Assembly: GCF_030954495.1 (NCBI RefSeq)
Contig: NZ_JAVHUW010000020.1
Location: forward strand, 1-49,953
DNA length: 49,953 bases
Direction: 5' to 3'
DNA from: Candidatus Desulfosporosinus nitrosoreducens
Lineage (GTDB): Bacteria; Bacillota; Desulfitobacteriia; Desulfitobacteriales; Desulfitobacteriaceae
Numbering within the stretch: position 1 is the first letter of the stretch; every line of letters starts with the position of its first letter. The notes below the pieces were generated by a model. The model worked only from the letters and a program-made list of their open reading frames with translations. It did not search any database and was not told where the DNA came from. A program made the position numbers and the translations under genes. Positions 42,341 through 49,953 of the stretch are shown piece after piece.

Positions 42341-42811
42341 GTGATTTTAGATATTTCTTGGGAGGAAGATTCCGTTAGTCTTGAGTCGCGTGAGGAATTA
42401 GCCGGGATGCTGAACCGGGCAATTCAGGAGGGGATACGTTTATCGGGAGGGGCGGACGAAGCGGAGGTCAGCCTGATATTGGTCGATGACCGGCGTATCC
42501 ATGAATTAAATAGGGAATATCGGGGCGTTGACCGCCCAACGGATGTCCTCTCCTTCGCCTTGCAAGAGGAAACGGAAGATGAGCCCGAGCTGGAATTTGA
42601 GGACGATATGCTCGGTGACATTGTCATCTCCGTTCCAAGGGCCAGAGAGCAAGCTTTGGAATATGGACACTCTTTTGAACGGGAGATTGTTTATTTAGCT
42701 GTTCATGGTACTCTTCATTTATTGGGGTATGATCATGAAGACGATGAAGACAAACAAAAAATGCGCGCCAAAGAGGAAGAAATAATGACCGTGTTGGGCT
42801 TAAAAAGGTAG
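42341..42811 (+). CDS. ybeY: rRNA maturation endonuclease YbeY
   Basis: YbeY is a zinc-dependent RNase that takes part in 16S rRNA 3' processing and ribosome quality control. The 156-residue protein shows [11 protein letters not shown] and the metal motif [11 protein letters not shown] with H122, H126 and H132. The start GTG 42341 has AAAGGAG about ten bases upstream; the frame extends back to 42305 but without a site. Located between pgpH and dgkA as in B. subtilis (yqfG). Confidence 0.94.
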   Translation: MILDISWEEDSVSLESREELAGMLNRAIQEGIRLSGGADEAEVSLILVDDRRIHELNREYRGVDRPTDVLSFALQEETEDEPELEFEDDMLGDIVISVPRAREQALEYGHSFEREIVYLAVHGTLHLLGYDHEDDEDKQKMRAKEEEIMTVLGLKR

Positions 42812-42854
42812 CCGGTTGGCAAGAAAAAGTGCCGGTTATGAGACGGAGGAGAAC

Positions 42855-43286
42855 ATGGGGAGATATCAAAAGCCTGGGTTTTGGCGAAGTTTAAATCAAG
42901 CCTGGCGAGGGGTTTGGTATACGTGCAGGACGCAAGGGCATATGCAATTTCATATTGCGGTAGGGATTGCTGTCTTGTGCCTGGCTTGGTGGAGTAAAGT
43001 CTCACGTTCTGAGTGGTTGATTCTTATTTTCGCGATTGGCAGTGTCTTAAGCGCAGAAGTTGTGAATTCTGCGCTTGAAATTATTGTAGACATGGTGCAG
43101 CCTAATTTTGATCCCTTAGCGGGGATGGCTAAAGATGTGGCGGCAGGCGCCGTTTTAGTAACGGCGGTTCAAGCTGTTGTTATTGGGCTGATTGTGTTTT
43201 TCCCCCGCTTCTTTCGCCTATTAAACTACCTATTTGGAGGTTTTCACGGGCTGGGCTTTGGTTTTTTGATTTTAGGCGGACATTGA
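42855..43286 (+). CDS. dgkA: Undecaprenol/diacylglycerol kinase family protein
   Basis: The small integral membrane kinase phosphorylates undecaprenol (Gram-positive members) or diacylglycerol. Typical residues are present: SLNQAWRGVWYTCRTQGHMQFHI, then the active-site segment AEVVNSALEIIVDMV and AKDVAAGAVLV, spanning three membrane helices. From ATG 42855 it has 143 residues; GGAGGA lies close upstream. A TTG at 42816 would add 13 residues and cannot be excluded. The last 30 residues, Phe- and Gly-rich, extend beyond the usual family end. Confidence 0.88.
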   Translation: MGRYQKPGFWRSLNQAWRGVWYTCRTQGHMQFHIAVGIAVLCLAWWSKVSRSEWLILIFAIGSVLSAEVVNSALEIIVDMVQPNFDPLAGMAKDVAAGAVLVTAVQAVVIGLIVFFPRFFRLLNYLFGGFHGLGFGFLILGGH

Positions 43287-43310
43287 CCGCTTGTGAAGGA
43301 GTTGTTTAGT

Positions 43311-43766
43311 TTGAGCCAGCTTGAATCTCATCCGCCGGGGATCATGGAATTTTCAATTGGGCCGGAACTCAGAGAAGACCTAATTAGCAGGGCTGTTGCC
43401 GCATATCGGCAGGCCTATGTGCCATATTCACATTATCCGGTCGGTGCGGCCGCTCTTTTTTCTTCCGGCGAGATTTATAGTGGGTGCAATGTGGAGAATG
43501 CCAGTTATGGTTTGACGGTTTGCGCGGAAAGAAATGCGCTTTTTCAGGCGGTTAGTTTGGGAGAGCGCACCCTCCAAGCGATTGCCATCGCCGTACCCAC
43601 GGATGAGTTCCCATCCCCCTGTGGCGCCTGTCGGCAAGTGATGCGGGAGTTTGCCCTGGATTGTTTAATAATCCTGGTTAACGGCTGCGGGGAGACCCGC
43701 TGGACGACGCTGGAGACATTATTGCCGCAATCCTTTGGGCCGGAATTTTTAGAAGGGCATGTGTGA
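43311..43766 (+). CDS. cdd: Cytidine deaminase
   Basis: Cdd deaminates cytidine and deoxycytidine to the uracil forms in pyrimidine salvage. The protein has the zinc site TVCAERNAL (Cys with catalytic Glu) and PCGACRQVM (two Cys), and the substrate region SHYPVGAA and GCNVENASYG. From TTG 43311 it has 151 residues; AAGGAG lies nine bases upstream. GTG 43293 is an alternative that overlaps this site. An N-terminal extension of about 15 residues precedes the usual start of the domain. Its neighbours dgkA and era are as in B. subtilis. Confidence 0.92.
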   Translation: MSQLESHPPGIMEFSIGPELREDLISRAVAAYRQAYVPYSHYPVGAAALFSSGEIYSGCNVENASYGLTVCAERNALFQAVSLGERTLQAIAIAVPTDEFPSPCGACRQVMREFALDCLIILVNGCGETRWTTLETLLPQSFGPEFLEGHV

Positions 43767-43856
43767 CCCGGCGCTGGGTGTTGCATAGATGCCGTAACTT
43801 AAGGTTATCGTAAGGAAAGTAAGGATAAAGTATAAGGATAGGGAAGTGTTTCGCTC

Positions 43857-44771
43857 TTGGCTTCAACATCATTAAAAGAATTTCGTTCCGGTTTTGTCTC
43901 GGTTATCGGCAGGCCAAATGCCGGAAAGTCTACTTTGCTTAATCATTTATTGGGGCAAAAGGTTCTGATTATGTCGGATAAGCCTCAAACGACACGGAAC
44001 CGCATTCAATGTATATTGACGGAGGAACGAGGGCAAATCGTTTTTTTAGATACCCCGGGCATACATAAGCCTAAGCACAAGCTGGGAGAATATATGGTCG
44101 GTGCGGCCAAGGAATCAATGCGGGAAGTTGATATTATTTTGTATATGGTGGATCTTGCCTCTGACTATGGCCCCGGAGAAGAGTATATCATTGAAATGCT
44201 CAAGCATACCAAGACAACGGTGGTGCTTGTTTTAAATAAGGTTGACCTGTTAGGCAAAGAACAACTGATGCAGAAAATTCAGCAGTTTGCTGCTTTGGTT
44301 GATTTTAAAGCGATTGTTCCGATTTCCGCTAAAACGGGAGAGAACACCCCCGAGTTATTGAACGTTATTTTTAATCAGCTTCCGCAAGGGCCAATGTATT
44401 ATCCTGAAGATGAGGTTACGGACCAGCCGGAACGCTTTATTATGGCGGAGCTAATCAGAGAAAAGGCCTTACTGCTGACGCGGGACGAGGTTCCTCATTC
44501 TATCGCGGTGGTCATTGAAGAGGTTGCCGAAAAAAAGACCTTGGTTAAAATTCGGGCAGTGATTGTTGTGGAACGAGATTCTCAGAAGGGAATCATTATT
44601 GGAGCCAAAGGTAAGCAACTGAAAGAGATTGGGAGCTTGGCCCGCCAGGATATTGAGGCTCTGCTGGGGAGCCCTGTGTTTTTGGAGCTTTGGGTTAAAG
44701 TGAAAAAAGATTGGCGCAACCGGGCCGATAGCCTGCGTAACTATGGATATGGAAAGGAGCGGGATGAATAA
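43857..44771 (+). CDS. era: GTPase Era
   Basis: Era is an essential GTPase that binds 16S rRNA near its 3' end during 30S assembly. The 304-residue protein has G1 GRPNAGKST (18-26), DTPGIHKPKHKLGEYM, NKVDLL and SAKTGEN, followed by the C-terminal KH domain with IGAKGKQLKEIG and LWVKVKKDWR. The start is TTG 43857 after AGGGAAG. The 3' end overlaps deoC by eight bases. The leader contains several AAGGA-type repeats (43810-43846) that complicate the choice of ribosome site. Confidence 0.95.
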   Translation: MASTSLKEFRSGFVSVIGRPNAGKSTLLNHLLGQKVLIMSDKPQTTRNRIQCILTEERGQIVFLDTPGIHKPKHKLGEYMVGAAKESMREVDIILYMVDLASDYGPGEEYIIEMLKHTKTTVVLVLNKVDLLGKEQLMQKIQQFAALVDFKAIVPISAKTGENTPELLNVIFNQLPQGPMYYPEDEVTDQPERFIMAELIREKALLLTRDEVPHSIAVVIEEVAEKKTLVKIRAVIVVERDSQKGIIIGAKGKQLKEIGSLARQDIEALLGSPVFLELWVKVKKDWRNRADSLRNYGYGKERDE

Positions 44772-45417
44772 GATGGGTGAATTTAATCTGGCTGGAATCA
44801 CAGATCATACACTATTAAAGCCGCAAGCGACGGAAAAGGATATTGTCACTTTATGTCATGAGGCTCAGGAACATAAATTTGCAACGGTTTGCGTGAATCC
44901 CTCCTATGTTCAGACTGCGGCGAAACTTTTATTTGGCACAGGAATCGGAGTGGCGGCAGTTGTGGGCTTCCCTTTAGGGGCTACGTTTACGGAGGTTAAG
45001 GTAGCGGAAGTCTTCATGGTTAAAGCTCATGGCGGTAAAGAAGTAGATATGGTGATGAATGTCGGATGGGCAAAGTCGGGCAATTGGCAGGGAGTAGAGC
45101 GGGATATTAGCCGCGTGGTGGAAGCGGCTCATGCCTGCGGGTTGTCGATTAAAGTAATCATTGAGACTTGTTTGCTTACGGAAAGTGAGAAGAAAACGGC
45201 AGCGGAAATTGTCAGACGCTCGGGAGCGGATTATATAAAAACCTCCACAGGCTTCGCCGGAGGAGGAGCAACGCTTGAAGATGTGCAAAACCTGAAGGAG
45301 TGGGTCGGGGAAAATGTCAAGGTAAAGGCTTCAGGCGGAATCAGGACTAAAGAATTCGCCCTTCAGTTGGTGGAGGCCGGGGCAGAGAGATTAGGGACGA
45401 GCGCGGTGCTTGCCTGA
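44764..45417 (+). CDS. deoC: Deoxyribose-phosphate aldolase
   Basis: DeoC cleaves 2-deoxyribose 5-phosphate to glyceraldehyde 3-phosphate and acetaldehyde in nucleoside catabolism. The 217-residue protein has DHTLLKP near the N-terminus, VVGFPLGA, the Schiff-base lysine K159 in IKTSTGF and a second lysine in VKASGGIRT. ATG 44764 follows AAAGGAG and overlaps era. Together with cdd, it puts nucleoside salvage into this ribosome-related cluster. Confidence 0.94.
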   Translation: MNKMGEFNLAGITDHTLLKPQATEKDIVTLCHEAQEHKFATVCVNPSYVQTAAKLLFGTGIGVAAVVGFPLGATFTEVKVAEVFMVKAHGGKEVDMVMNVGWAKSGNWQGVERDISRVVEAAHACGLSIKVIIETCLLTESEKKTAAEIVRRSGADYIKTSTGFAGGGATLEDVQNLKEWVGENVKVKASGGIRTKEFALQLVEAGAERLGTSAVLA

Positions 45418-45467
45418 ATTATGTATAGTTGATTTCCGGATAACAAAGAATAGAAAGGGTTGAGGGC

Positions 45468-46262
45468 GTGGCCGTTTATCATGCGGACGCGTTGGTGATT
45501 CGCAGCCGGGAATATGGGGAATCGGATCGGATACTCACACTTTTTTCCCGTGAGCTGGGCAAGCTTCAGGCTGTGGCTAAAGGGGTACGTAAACCTAAAA
45601 GCCGGCAGCGGGCCGGAGCGCAGATGTTTACCTATGGAGATTTTCTGCTTCACCGGGGAAAGACATTAGATACTGTGAGTCAGTGCAGTCCAAAGGAAAG
45701 TTTCTCTTATCTCTGGTCGGATTTGGACCGTTCCCTGGCAGCGACCAATATGGCGGAGCTTTTAGACATTTCGACGGTTTTAGGTCAGCCCAATACTGAA
45801 CTGTTTACGCTCACCTTGACTTGCTTGTTTCTTCTTGAACATTATGACACGACTCTTTTGCTCTGTGCTTTTGCTCTGCGCTTGATGGTGTTGCTGGGAT
45901 ACCGCCCTCATCTGGGCGACTGTGTAGAGTGCGGAGAGAAAGTGAGCGGAGAAAGATTGCTGTTTAGTTCCGAAGCGGGAGGTACGCTTTGCGGACGGTG
46001 CCGGGAGAAGTATACAGGACGCCTGGTTCGGGCGGGGAGTATTGCTTTTATGCGTCAGTTAATTCAAGTGGATCTTCTGAAACTTGATCGTTTGCGCTGG
46101 TCGCTTTGGATGAGAGAAGAAGTTCTGGACACACTGCGGCATTTTCTGGAATATAAATTCGAGAGGCCGCTTAAATCCTGGAGAATGGGAAACGCTATCA
46201 GTGATGGCTTTAGACAACAGACCCGATTTTACAGTGGAAAGGAAGGAAAAGAAGTTGAGTGA
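45468..46262 (+). CDS. recO: DNA repair protein RecO
   Basis: RecO loads RecA with RecR at gaps. The 264-residue protein has the N-terminal OB domain (ADALVIRSREYGESDRIL, VAKGVRKPKSRQ) and the zinc finger CVECGEKV ... CGRC (about 147-175) in the helical C-terminal domain. The GTG at 45468 follows AAAGGGTTGAGG. It overlaps the following gene by eight bases. The order era-recO-glyQS is the usual one. Confidence 0.93.
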   Translation: MAVYHADALVIRSREYGESDRILTLFSRELGKLQAVAKGVRKPKSRQRAGAQMFTYGDFLLHRGKTLDTVSQCSPKESFSYLWSDLDRSLAATNMAELLDISTVLGQPNTELFTLTLTCLFLLEHYDTTLLLCAFALRLMVLLGYRPHLGDCVECGEKVSGERLLFSSEAGGTLCGRCREKYTGRLVRAGSIAFMRQLIQVDLLKLDRLRWSLWMREEVLDTLRHFLEYKFERPLKSWRMGNAISDGFRQQTRFYSGKEGKEVE

Positions 46263-46704
46263 AGAGTTATGGTCGGAACTTGAGAAGATGGATATTCTGC
46301 GGGAACGCATGGGTATTGGGTATGAAGAAGCGCGGGCGGCCCTGAATTTTGCCCAAGGAGATGTTATCAAGGCTCTGGACTTTCTGGAAAAGGAGCGCGA
46401 CGGTGTCAAAAGAAACTGTGCCGCCTCTGACCGGGGAGAAGAGATATGGGAGAGCCTGAAGAGCAAGCTGCAGAATTTTAATCATACGAAGGTCAATCTT
46501 AAGAGAAATGACGCGACGCTTCTGAGTCTTTCGGCCCCGCTGGGTTTAGCTATAGCCTACTCGGTCTGGAGGAAGCCGAGCCTAAGGATGTTAGCCCTTG
46601 TAGGAGCTGTGGGAGCGGCTCTCAATCATTTTCATCTGGAACTGGATTCGCCGGATAAGACCGGGTATGACGATGAGGCCTATGGTTATAGTGCTGATGA
46701 ATAA
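46255..46704 (+). CDS. UBA-like/DUF4342-type protein
   Basis: From TTG 46255 (with GGAAAGGAAGG upstream) the protein has 149 residues. The N-terminus forms a UBA-like helical fold: LRERMGIGYEEARAALNFAQGDVIKALDFL split over residues about 14-43, the pattern seen in EF-Ts N-terminal and DUF4342 proteins. A charged linker follows, then a hydrophobic segment (about 86-122) that could be a membrane hairpin, and an acidic tail. Function is unknown. It is translationally coupled to recO and followed by the glyQ leader. Confidence 0.75.
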   Translation: MSEELWSELEKMDILRERMGIGYEEARAALNFAQGDVIKALDFLEKERDGVKRNCAASDRGEEIWESLKSKLQNFNHTKVNLKRNDATLLSLSAPLGLAIAYSVWRKPSLRMLALVGAVGAALNHFHLELDSPDKTGYDDEAYGYSADE

Positions 46705-46728
46705 CTAGGTAAAAAATGGCTTTTGTGT

Positions 46729-46757
46729 TTGACACAATTTTATTTACAGCATATAAT
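46729..46757 (+). promoter_or_regulatory. SigA promoter of glyQS
   Basis: TTGACA (46729-46734), 17 bases, TATAAT (46752-46757): both hexamers match the consensus exactly. Transcription would start near 46764, just before the T-box. Confidence 0.85.
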
Positions 46758-46784
46758 TATCTTTAAATAACTTTAGAATACGAT

Positions 46785-46976
46785 GATGGGAAGAAAGTTG
46801 GCAAAGTATCTCCAGAGAGAGTTCGGTCAAGGCTGGAAGCCGAATGGGATAGGCGAATGGGGCAGCCCGGAGTGTTTAGAAACGAAGAGGACCCGCAAGG
46901 GTCAAACAGGGTGGAACCGCGGGAACAAGCTCTCGTCCCTGTAGCTGTTTAAGCTACGGGAGTGAGTGCTTTTTTA
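46785..46976 (+). promoter_or_regulatory. T-box leader of glyQS (tRNA-Gly sensing)
   Basis: The leader has a T-box stem I with AGAGAGAGTT and a likely specifier GGC (Gly) at 46861-46863, followed by A and GCCCGGAGTG. The T-box core is AGGGTGGAACCGCGG (46908-46922), and its TGGA complements the UCCA end of tRNA-Gly (discriminator U). Terminator: GCTCTCGTCCC...TGTAGCT pairs with AGCTACGGGAGTGAGTGC, followed by seven T (about 46929-46976). Uncharged tRNA-Gly should allow readthrough. Same compact form as known glyQS T-boxes. Confidence 0.93.
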
Positions 46977-47059
46977 TTGGCTTTAATCGCTTCTCACCGT
47001 AGCACAATTCCTGAGAGGTGTTTCTCTGGTAAATAATATTTAATCAAGGAGGCCGGACT

Positions 47060-47950
47060 ATGAAATTTCAAGATTTAATTCTGACCTTGAATCAATTCTG
47101 GGGAGAGCAAGGTTGCATCATTGCCCAACCTTATGACGTGGAAAAAGGGGCCGGGACAATGAACCCGGCGACGTTCCTGCGTGCCCTTGGACCTGAACCG
47201 TGGAATGTGGCCTATGTGGAGCCCTCCCGTCGGCCGACAGACGGACGCTATGGTGAGAATCCCAATCGCTTGCAGCATTATTTTCAATACCAAGTTATTC
47301 TGAAGCCTTCCCCGGACAATGTCCAGGAGCTGTATCTGAAAAGTCTGGAACGGATAGGCATTAATCCCAAAGAACATGACATTCGTTTCGTAGAAGACAA
47401 CTGGGAGGCTCCAACCCTTGGTTCTTGGGGATTAGGCTGGGAAGTTTGGCTCGACGGCATGGAGGTGACGCAATTCACTTATTTCCAACAGTGCGGGGGG
47501 ATTGATTGCAAGCCGGTTTGTGCTGAAATCACCTATGGCTTAGAGCGGCTGACCACGTATATCCAGGATAAAGACAGTGTGTACGATATTGAATGGGTTG
47601 GAGACGTGACCTATGGGGATATCTATTTGCAGAATGAAATCGATTATTCCCATTACAATTTCGAAGTGGCGGATATTGAGGCACTGCAGACTTGGTTTGA
47701 TATGTACGAGCATGAAGCGAAAAGGGTGGTTGAAAAAGGTTTAGTGCTCCCCGCCTATGATTACGTCTTAAAATGCTCTCATACTTTTAATCTTTTGGAC
47801 GCTCGCGGGGCTATCAGTGTTACGGAACGAACGAGTTATATTGCCAGGGTCCGAGCTCTTGCCCGGCTTTGTGCTCAAGCCTATGTTGAGCAGAGAGAAA
47901 AATTAGGGTTTCCTTTGTTGAAGACCAATTCTCTGAAAGAGGTGAAATAG
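47060..47950 (+). CDS. glyQ: Glycyl-tRNA synthetase alpha subunit
   Basis: GlyQ carries the class II catalytic core of the tetrameric bacterial glycyl-tRNA synthetase. The 296-residue protein is highly conserved: [62 protein letters not shown] 47060 follows AAGGAGG. It begins the glyQS operon under the T-box and ends one base before the glyS start codon. Confidence 0.97.
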   Translation: MKFQDLILTLNQFWGEQGCIIAQPYDVEKGAGTMNPATFLRALGPEPWNVAYVEPSRRPTDGRYGENPNRLQHYFQYQVILKPSPDNVQELYLKSLERIGINPKEHDIRFVEDNWEAPTLGSWGLGWEVWLDGMEVTQFTYFQQCGGIDCKPVCAEITYGLERLTTYIQDKDSVYDIEWVGDVTYGDIYLQNEIDYSHYNFEVADIEALQTWFDMYEHEAKRVVEKGLVLPAYDYVLKCSHTFNLLDARGAISVTERTSYIARVRALARLCAQAYVEQREKLGFPLLKTNSLKEVK

Positions 47951-47951
47951 G

Positions 47952-49953
47952 GTGGCAAAAGACTTTTTATTGGAAATTGGAACGGAAGAAATCCCGGCTA
48001 AGTTTTCCCCGGGGGCTATGAAACAATTGGAAGATCAGGCAAGTAAACGGTTGGCGGAACTTCGCCTAAGTTACCAAGAACTGCGGATTTATGCCACACC
48101 GCGACGGCTCGCGCTTTTAGTTAGAGACCTGCAGGATAAACAGGAAGATCTCCTGACAGAGGTCAAAGGTCCTGCTGTTAAAGCGGCTTATGATCCCAGC
48201 GGGTCTCCGACAAAGGCCGCCCAAGGTTTCGCCCGGGGTCAAGGAGTAACGGTCGAGGACCTGTTTGTCCAGGAAGTCAACGGTGTGCCCTATGTTTTTG
48301 CCCGTAAGTCAGAACTGGGAGTGGAGACTGCGACCCTTCTGCCTCAATTCGCCCAGGATCTGATTCAAGCCCTGCATTTTCCCAAACCGATGCGCTGGGG
48401 AGACTTGGATTTTCGTTTTGCCCGGCCAATCCGTTGGCTCGCAGCTCTTTTCGGAACAGAGGTGGTTAATTTTGAACTAGTCGGCCTGGAGTCAGGCCGA
48501 GGTTCGCGCGGACATCGTACTTTGGCCGAAAATGAGGTGGTGTTTGGGCGAGCGTCCGATTATCCGGAATTACTGCGCCAAGCCTATGTCATTGTGGCCC
48601 CCGAGGAACGAAAAAGGATGATCCAGGCTCAAATCAAAGCTCTTGCCGAGAAGGTCGGCGGAGAAGTGCCTGATGATGAAGAACTGCTCGAAGAGGTTAT
48701 TCATATCGTGGAATATCCGACAGCTTTGCTGGGAGAAGTAGCCGATCGCTATATGCATTTGCCGGAAGCTGTGATAACGACTCCCATGAGAGAACATCAG
48801 CGTTATTTTCCCGTTCGCTCTAAGGATGGAAAGCTTTTGCCCTATTTTATCACAGTGCGCAACGGCAATGATTTTGCCTTAGATGTTGTCAAGGCGGGCA
48901 ATGAAAAGGTTCTGAAGGCCCGGCTGGAGGATGCGGCTTTTTATTATCGCGAAGATCAGAAGGTTCCCTTGAAAGAATTGGTTTCCAAGCTGGGGAAGGT
49001 TGTTTATCATGAGAAATTGGGTACGGTAGAGCAGCGAGTCGAACGTATGCGGAAAGTAGCGCGCTTTATCGCGGAAACTTTGAAATTTGAAGAAGCTCGT
49101 AAGGAAGAGATTGATCGAACTGCCTTTTTAGCCAAGGCCGACCTTGTCACTTTGATGGTCAGCGACTTTCCCGAGCTGCAAGGAATTATGGGAGCGGATT
49201 ATGCGCGGGCCGGCGGAGAAACTCCCGGGGTTTGTCAGGGCATTTTCGAGCACTATCAGCCTCGTTTTGCCGGAGATAGTTTGCCGGTCTCTGAGGCTGG
49301 GCGTGTCGTCAGTATAGCGGATAAACTGGATGCTATCGTCGGAGCTTTTGGCATCGGAATTCAGCCGACAGGGTCACAGGACCCCTACGCCCTTAGGCGG
49401 CAAGCCCAGGGAATTGTGGCCATACTCTTAGATGCCGGCTGGGATCTCTCCTTGGCGGGGCTTTTAACTGCGGTTTACCAAGCCTTTAAGGAGCAAGGAA
49501 CAGCCTTGCTGCCTTTGGAGGAAATCTTGCCCGGGTTACAGGATTTCTTCCAGCAACGCTTGCGGTTTGTGCTTTTGGAACAGGGCCTGCGCTATGATAC
49601 AGTGGATGCCGCTCTGGCACAAGGCGGAGATTTATTGAACCGTGTCGCGCAAAAGGCCAGAACTCTTTCGGAAAAACGTACCGAAGAGGCGTTTACTCCC
49701 TACGTTCAAGCCTACACGCGATGTTTCAATTTAACTAAAAAGGAATCTTTGCAAGAATTAAGAGTCTCTTCGTTGGTTGACGAGACCGAACTTGCCTTAG
49801 AGAAAGGAATTGCCGGGCGCAGAGAGGGCTTTGAAAAGGCTTTGGCGGAAGGAGCCCTTGATGAGGCGTATAAATTAGCCGGCGAGCTTGTTCCTCTGAT
49901 CGAGGCTTTGTTCCAAGCCGTAATGATTATGGTTGAAGATGCCGATTTGAAAA
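47952..49953 (+). CDS. glyS: Glycyl-tRNA synthetase beta subunit (3' end outside window)
   Basis: GlyS binds tRNA-Gly and contributes HD-like and anticodon-binding domains. The frame opens at GTG 47952 (MAKDFLLEIGTEEIPAKF) and remains open to the window edge, about 667 codons, so only some 20 or so residues are missing relative to the usual 690. Conserved segments seen are TPRRLALLV, PMRWGD, RPIRWL, TPMREHQRYFPV, NEKVLKARLEDAAFYYREDQ and GADYARAGGETPGV. It follows glyQ with one base between stop and start. Confidence 0.96.
   Translation, partial: MAKDFLLEIGTEEIPAKFSPGAMKQLEDQASKRLAELRLSYQELRIYATPRRLALLVRDLQDKQEDLLTEVKGPAVKAAYDPSGSPTKAAQGFARGQGVTVEDLFVQEVNGVPYVFARKSELGVETATLLPQFAQDLIQALHFPKPMRWGDLDFRFARPIRWLAALFGTEVVNFELVGLESGRGSRGHRTLAENEVVFGRASDYPELLRQAYVIVAPEERKRMIQAQIKALAEKVGGEVPDDEELLEEVIHIVEYPTALLGEVADRYMHLPEAVITTPMREHQRYFPVRSKDGKLLPYFITVRNGNDFALDVVKAGNEKVLKARLEDAAFYYREDQKVPLKELVSKLGKVVYHEKLGTVEQRVERMRKVARFIAETLKFEEARKEEIDRTAFLAKADLVTLMVSDFPELQGIMGADYARAGGETPGVCQGIFEHYQPRFAGDSLPVSEAGRVVSIADKLDAIVGAFGIGIQPTGSQDPYALRRQAQGIVAILLDAGWDLSLAGLLTAVYQAFKEQGTALLPLEEILPGLQDFFQQRLRFVLLEQGLRYDTVDAALAQGGDLLNRVAQKARTLSEKRTEEAFTPYVQAYTRCFNLTKKESLQELRVSSLVDETELALEKGIAGRREGFEKALAEGALDEAYKLAGELVPLIEALFQAVMIMVEDADLK

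Noticed and set aside
43800..43850. Repeated AAGGA units before era as a tandem repeat
   Set aside because: The units are irregular and low in complexity; they look like a purine-rich leader with several weak ribosome sites.
1..49953. tRNA or rRNA genes, CRISPR arrays, transposases
   Set aside because: No cloverleaf with a CCA-like end, no rRNA core sequence, no regularly spaced repeat-spacer unit and no transposase motif was seen. The three dispersed repeats are too few and too far apart for an array.

Overview
The window reads as chromosome of an endospore-forming, Gram-positive anaerobe of the class Clostridia, most like the Desulfosporosinus/Desulfitobacterium group. This is inferred from gene content: spoIIP, yqfC/yqfD, CIRCE-hrcA, T-box leaders, many TTG/GTG starts behind strong AGGAGG sites, nifB/nifV, and a c-di-GMP riboswitch next to a chemoreceptor. 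No rRNA, tRNA, CRISPR array, IS element or prophage was seen.

Layout. 1-2.2 kb: a decayed chemoreceptor gene, then a c-di-GMP-I riboswitch leader and a soluble chemoreceptor. 2.4-5.6 kb: a YitT membrane protein, then divergent mntH/mntR with a MntR-type operator. 6-9 kb: a monofunctional transglycosylase, nadD, an RRM protein, yqeK and rsfS. 9-13.6 kb: T-box-controlled leuS and a PIN-PhoH ATPase. 13.8-20.3 kb: comEA-comEC, holA, rpsT (minus strand), a small 4-TM protein and spoIIP. 20.4-25.3 kb: murJ, a HutP homologue, a structured leader with a terminator, a frameshifted mini-ferredoxin, nifB and nifV. 25.4-37.5 kb: lepA, hemW, hrcA-grpE-dnaK-dnaJ, prmA, rsmE, mtaB and a HIT protein. 37.5-50 kb: rpsU, yqeY, yqfC, yqfD, pgpH-type HD phosphodiesterase, ybeY, dgkA, cdd, era, deoC, recO, a UBA-like/DUF4342-like protein, then T-box-controlled glyQ and glyS (cut by the window edge).

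Most of this is the old Firmicutes core cluster known from Bacillus subtilis (nadD-yqeK-rsfS ... comE-holA-rpsT-spoIIP-lepA-hemW-hrcA-dnaK-dnaJ-prmA-rsmE-mtaB ... rpsU-yqeY-yqfCD-yqfF-ybeY-dgkA-cdd-era-recO-glyQS). It serves translation, ribosome maturation, protein folding, competence, sporulation and envelope synthesis. Against that frame the insertions stand out: leuS, PIN-PhoH, murJ and above all the hutP-nifB-nifV island. Genes often found at their positions in the cluster (comEB, gpr, phoH between yqfD and yqfF) are absent here.

The most interesting part is 22.3-25.3 kb. In B. subtilis, HutP binds RNA and antiterminates at a terminator between hutP and the hut genes. Here a HutP homologue that keeps the metal-binding histidines is followed by a structured leader with regularly spaced GAG triplets and a terminator, but the genes beyond it make nitrogenase cofactor (nifB, nifV) rather than degrade histidine. 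A second notable observation is a degenerate intergenic repeat with a conserved stem-loop, present three times (9.27, 22.18 and 32.43 kb), each time between a terminator and the start of a gene.
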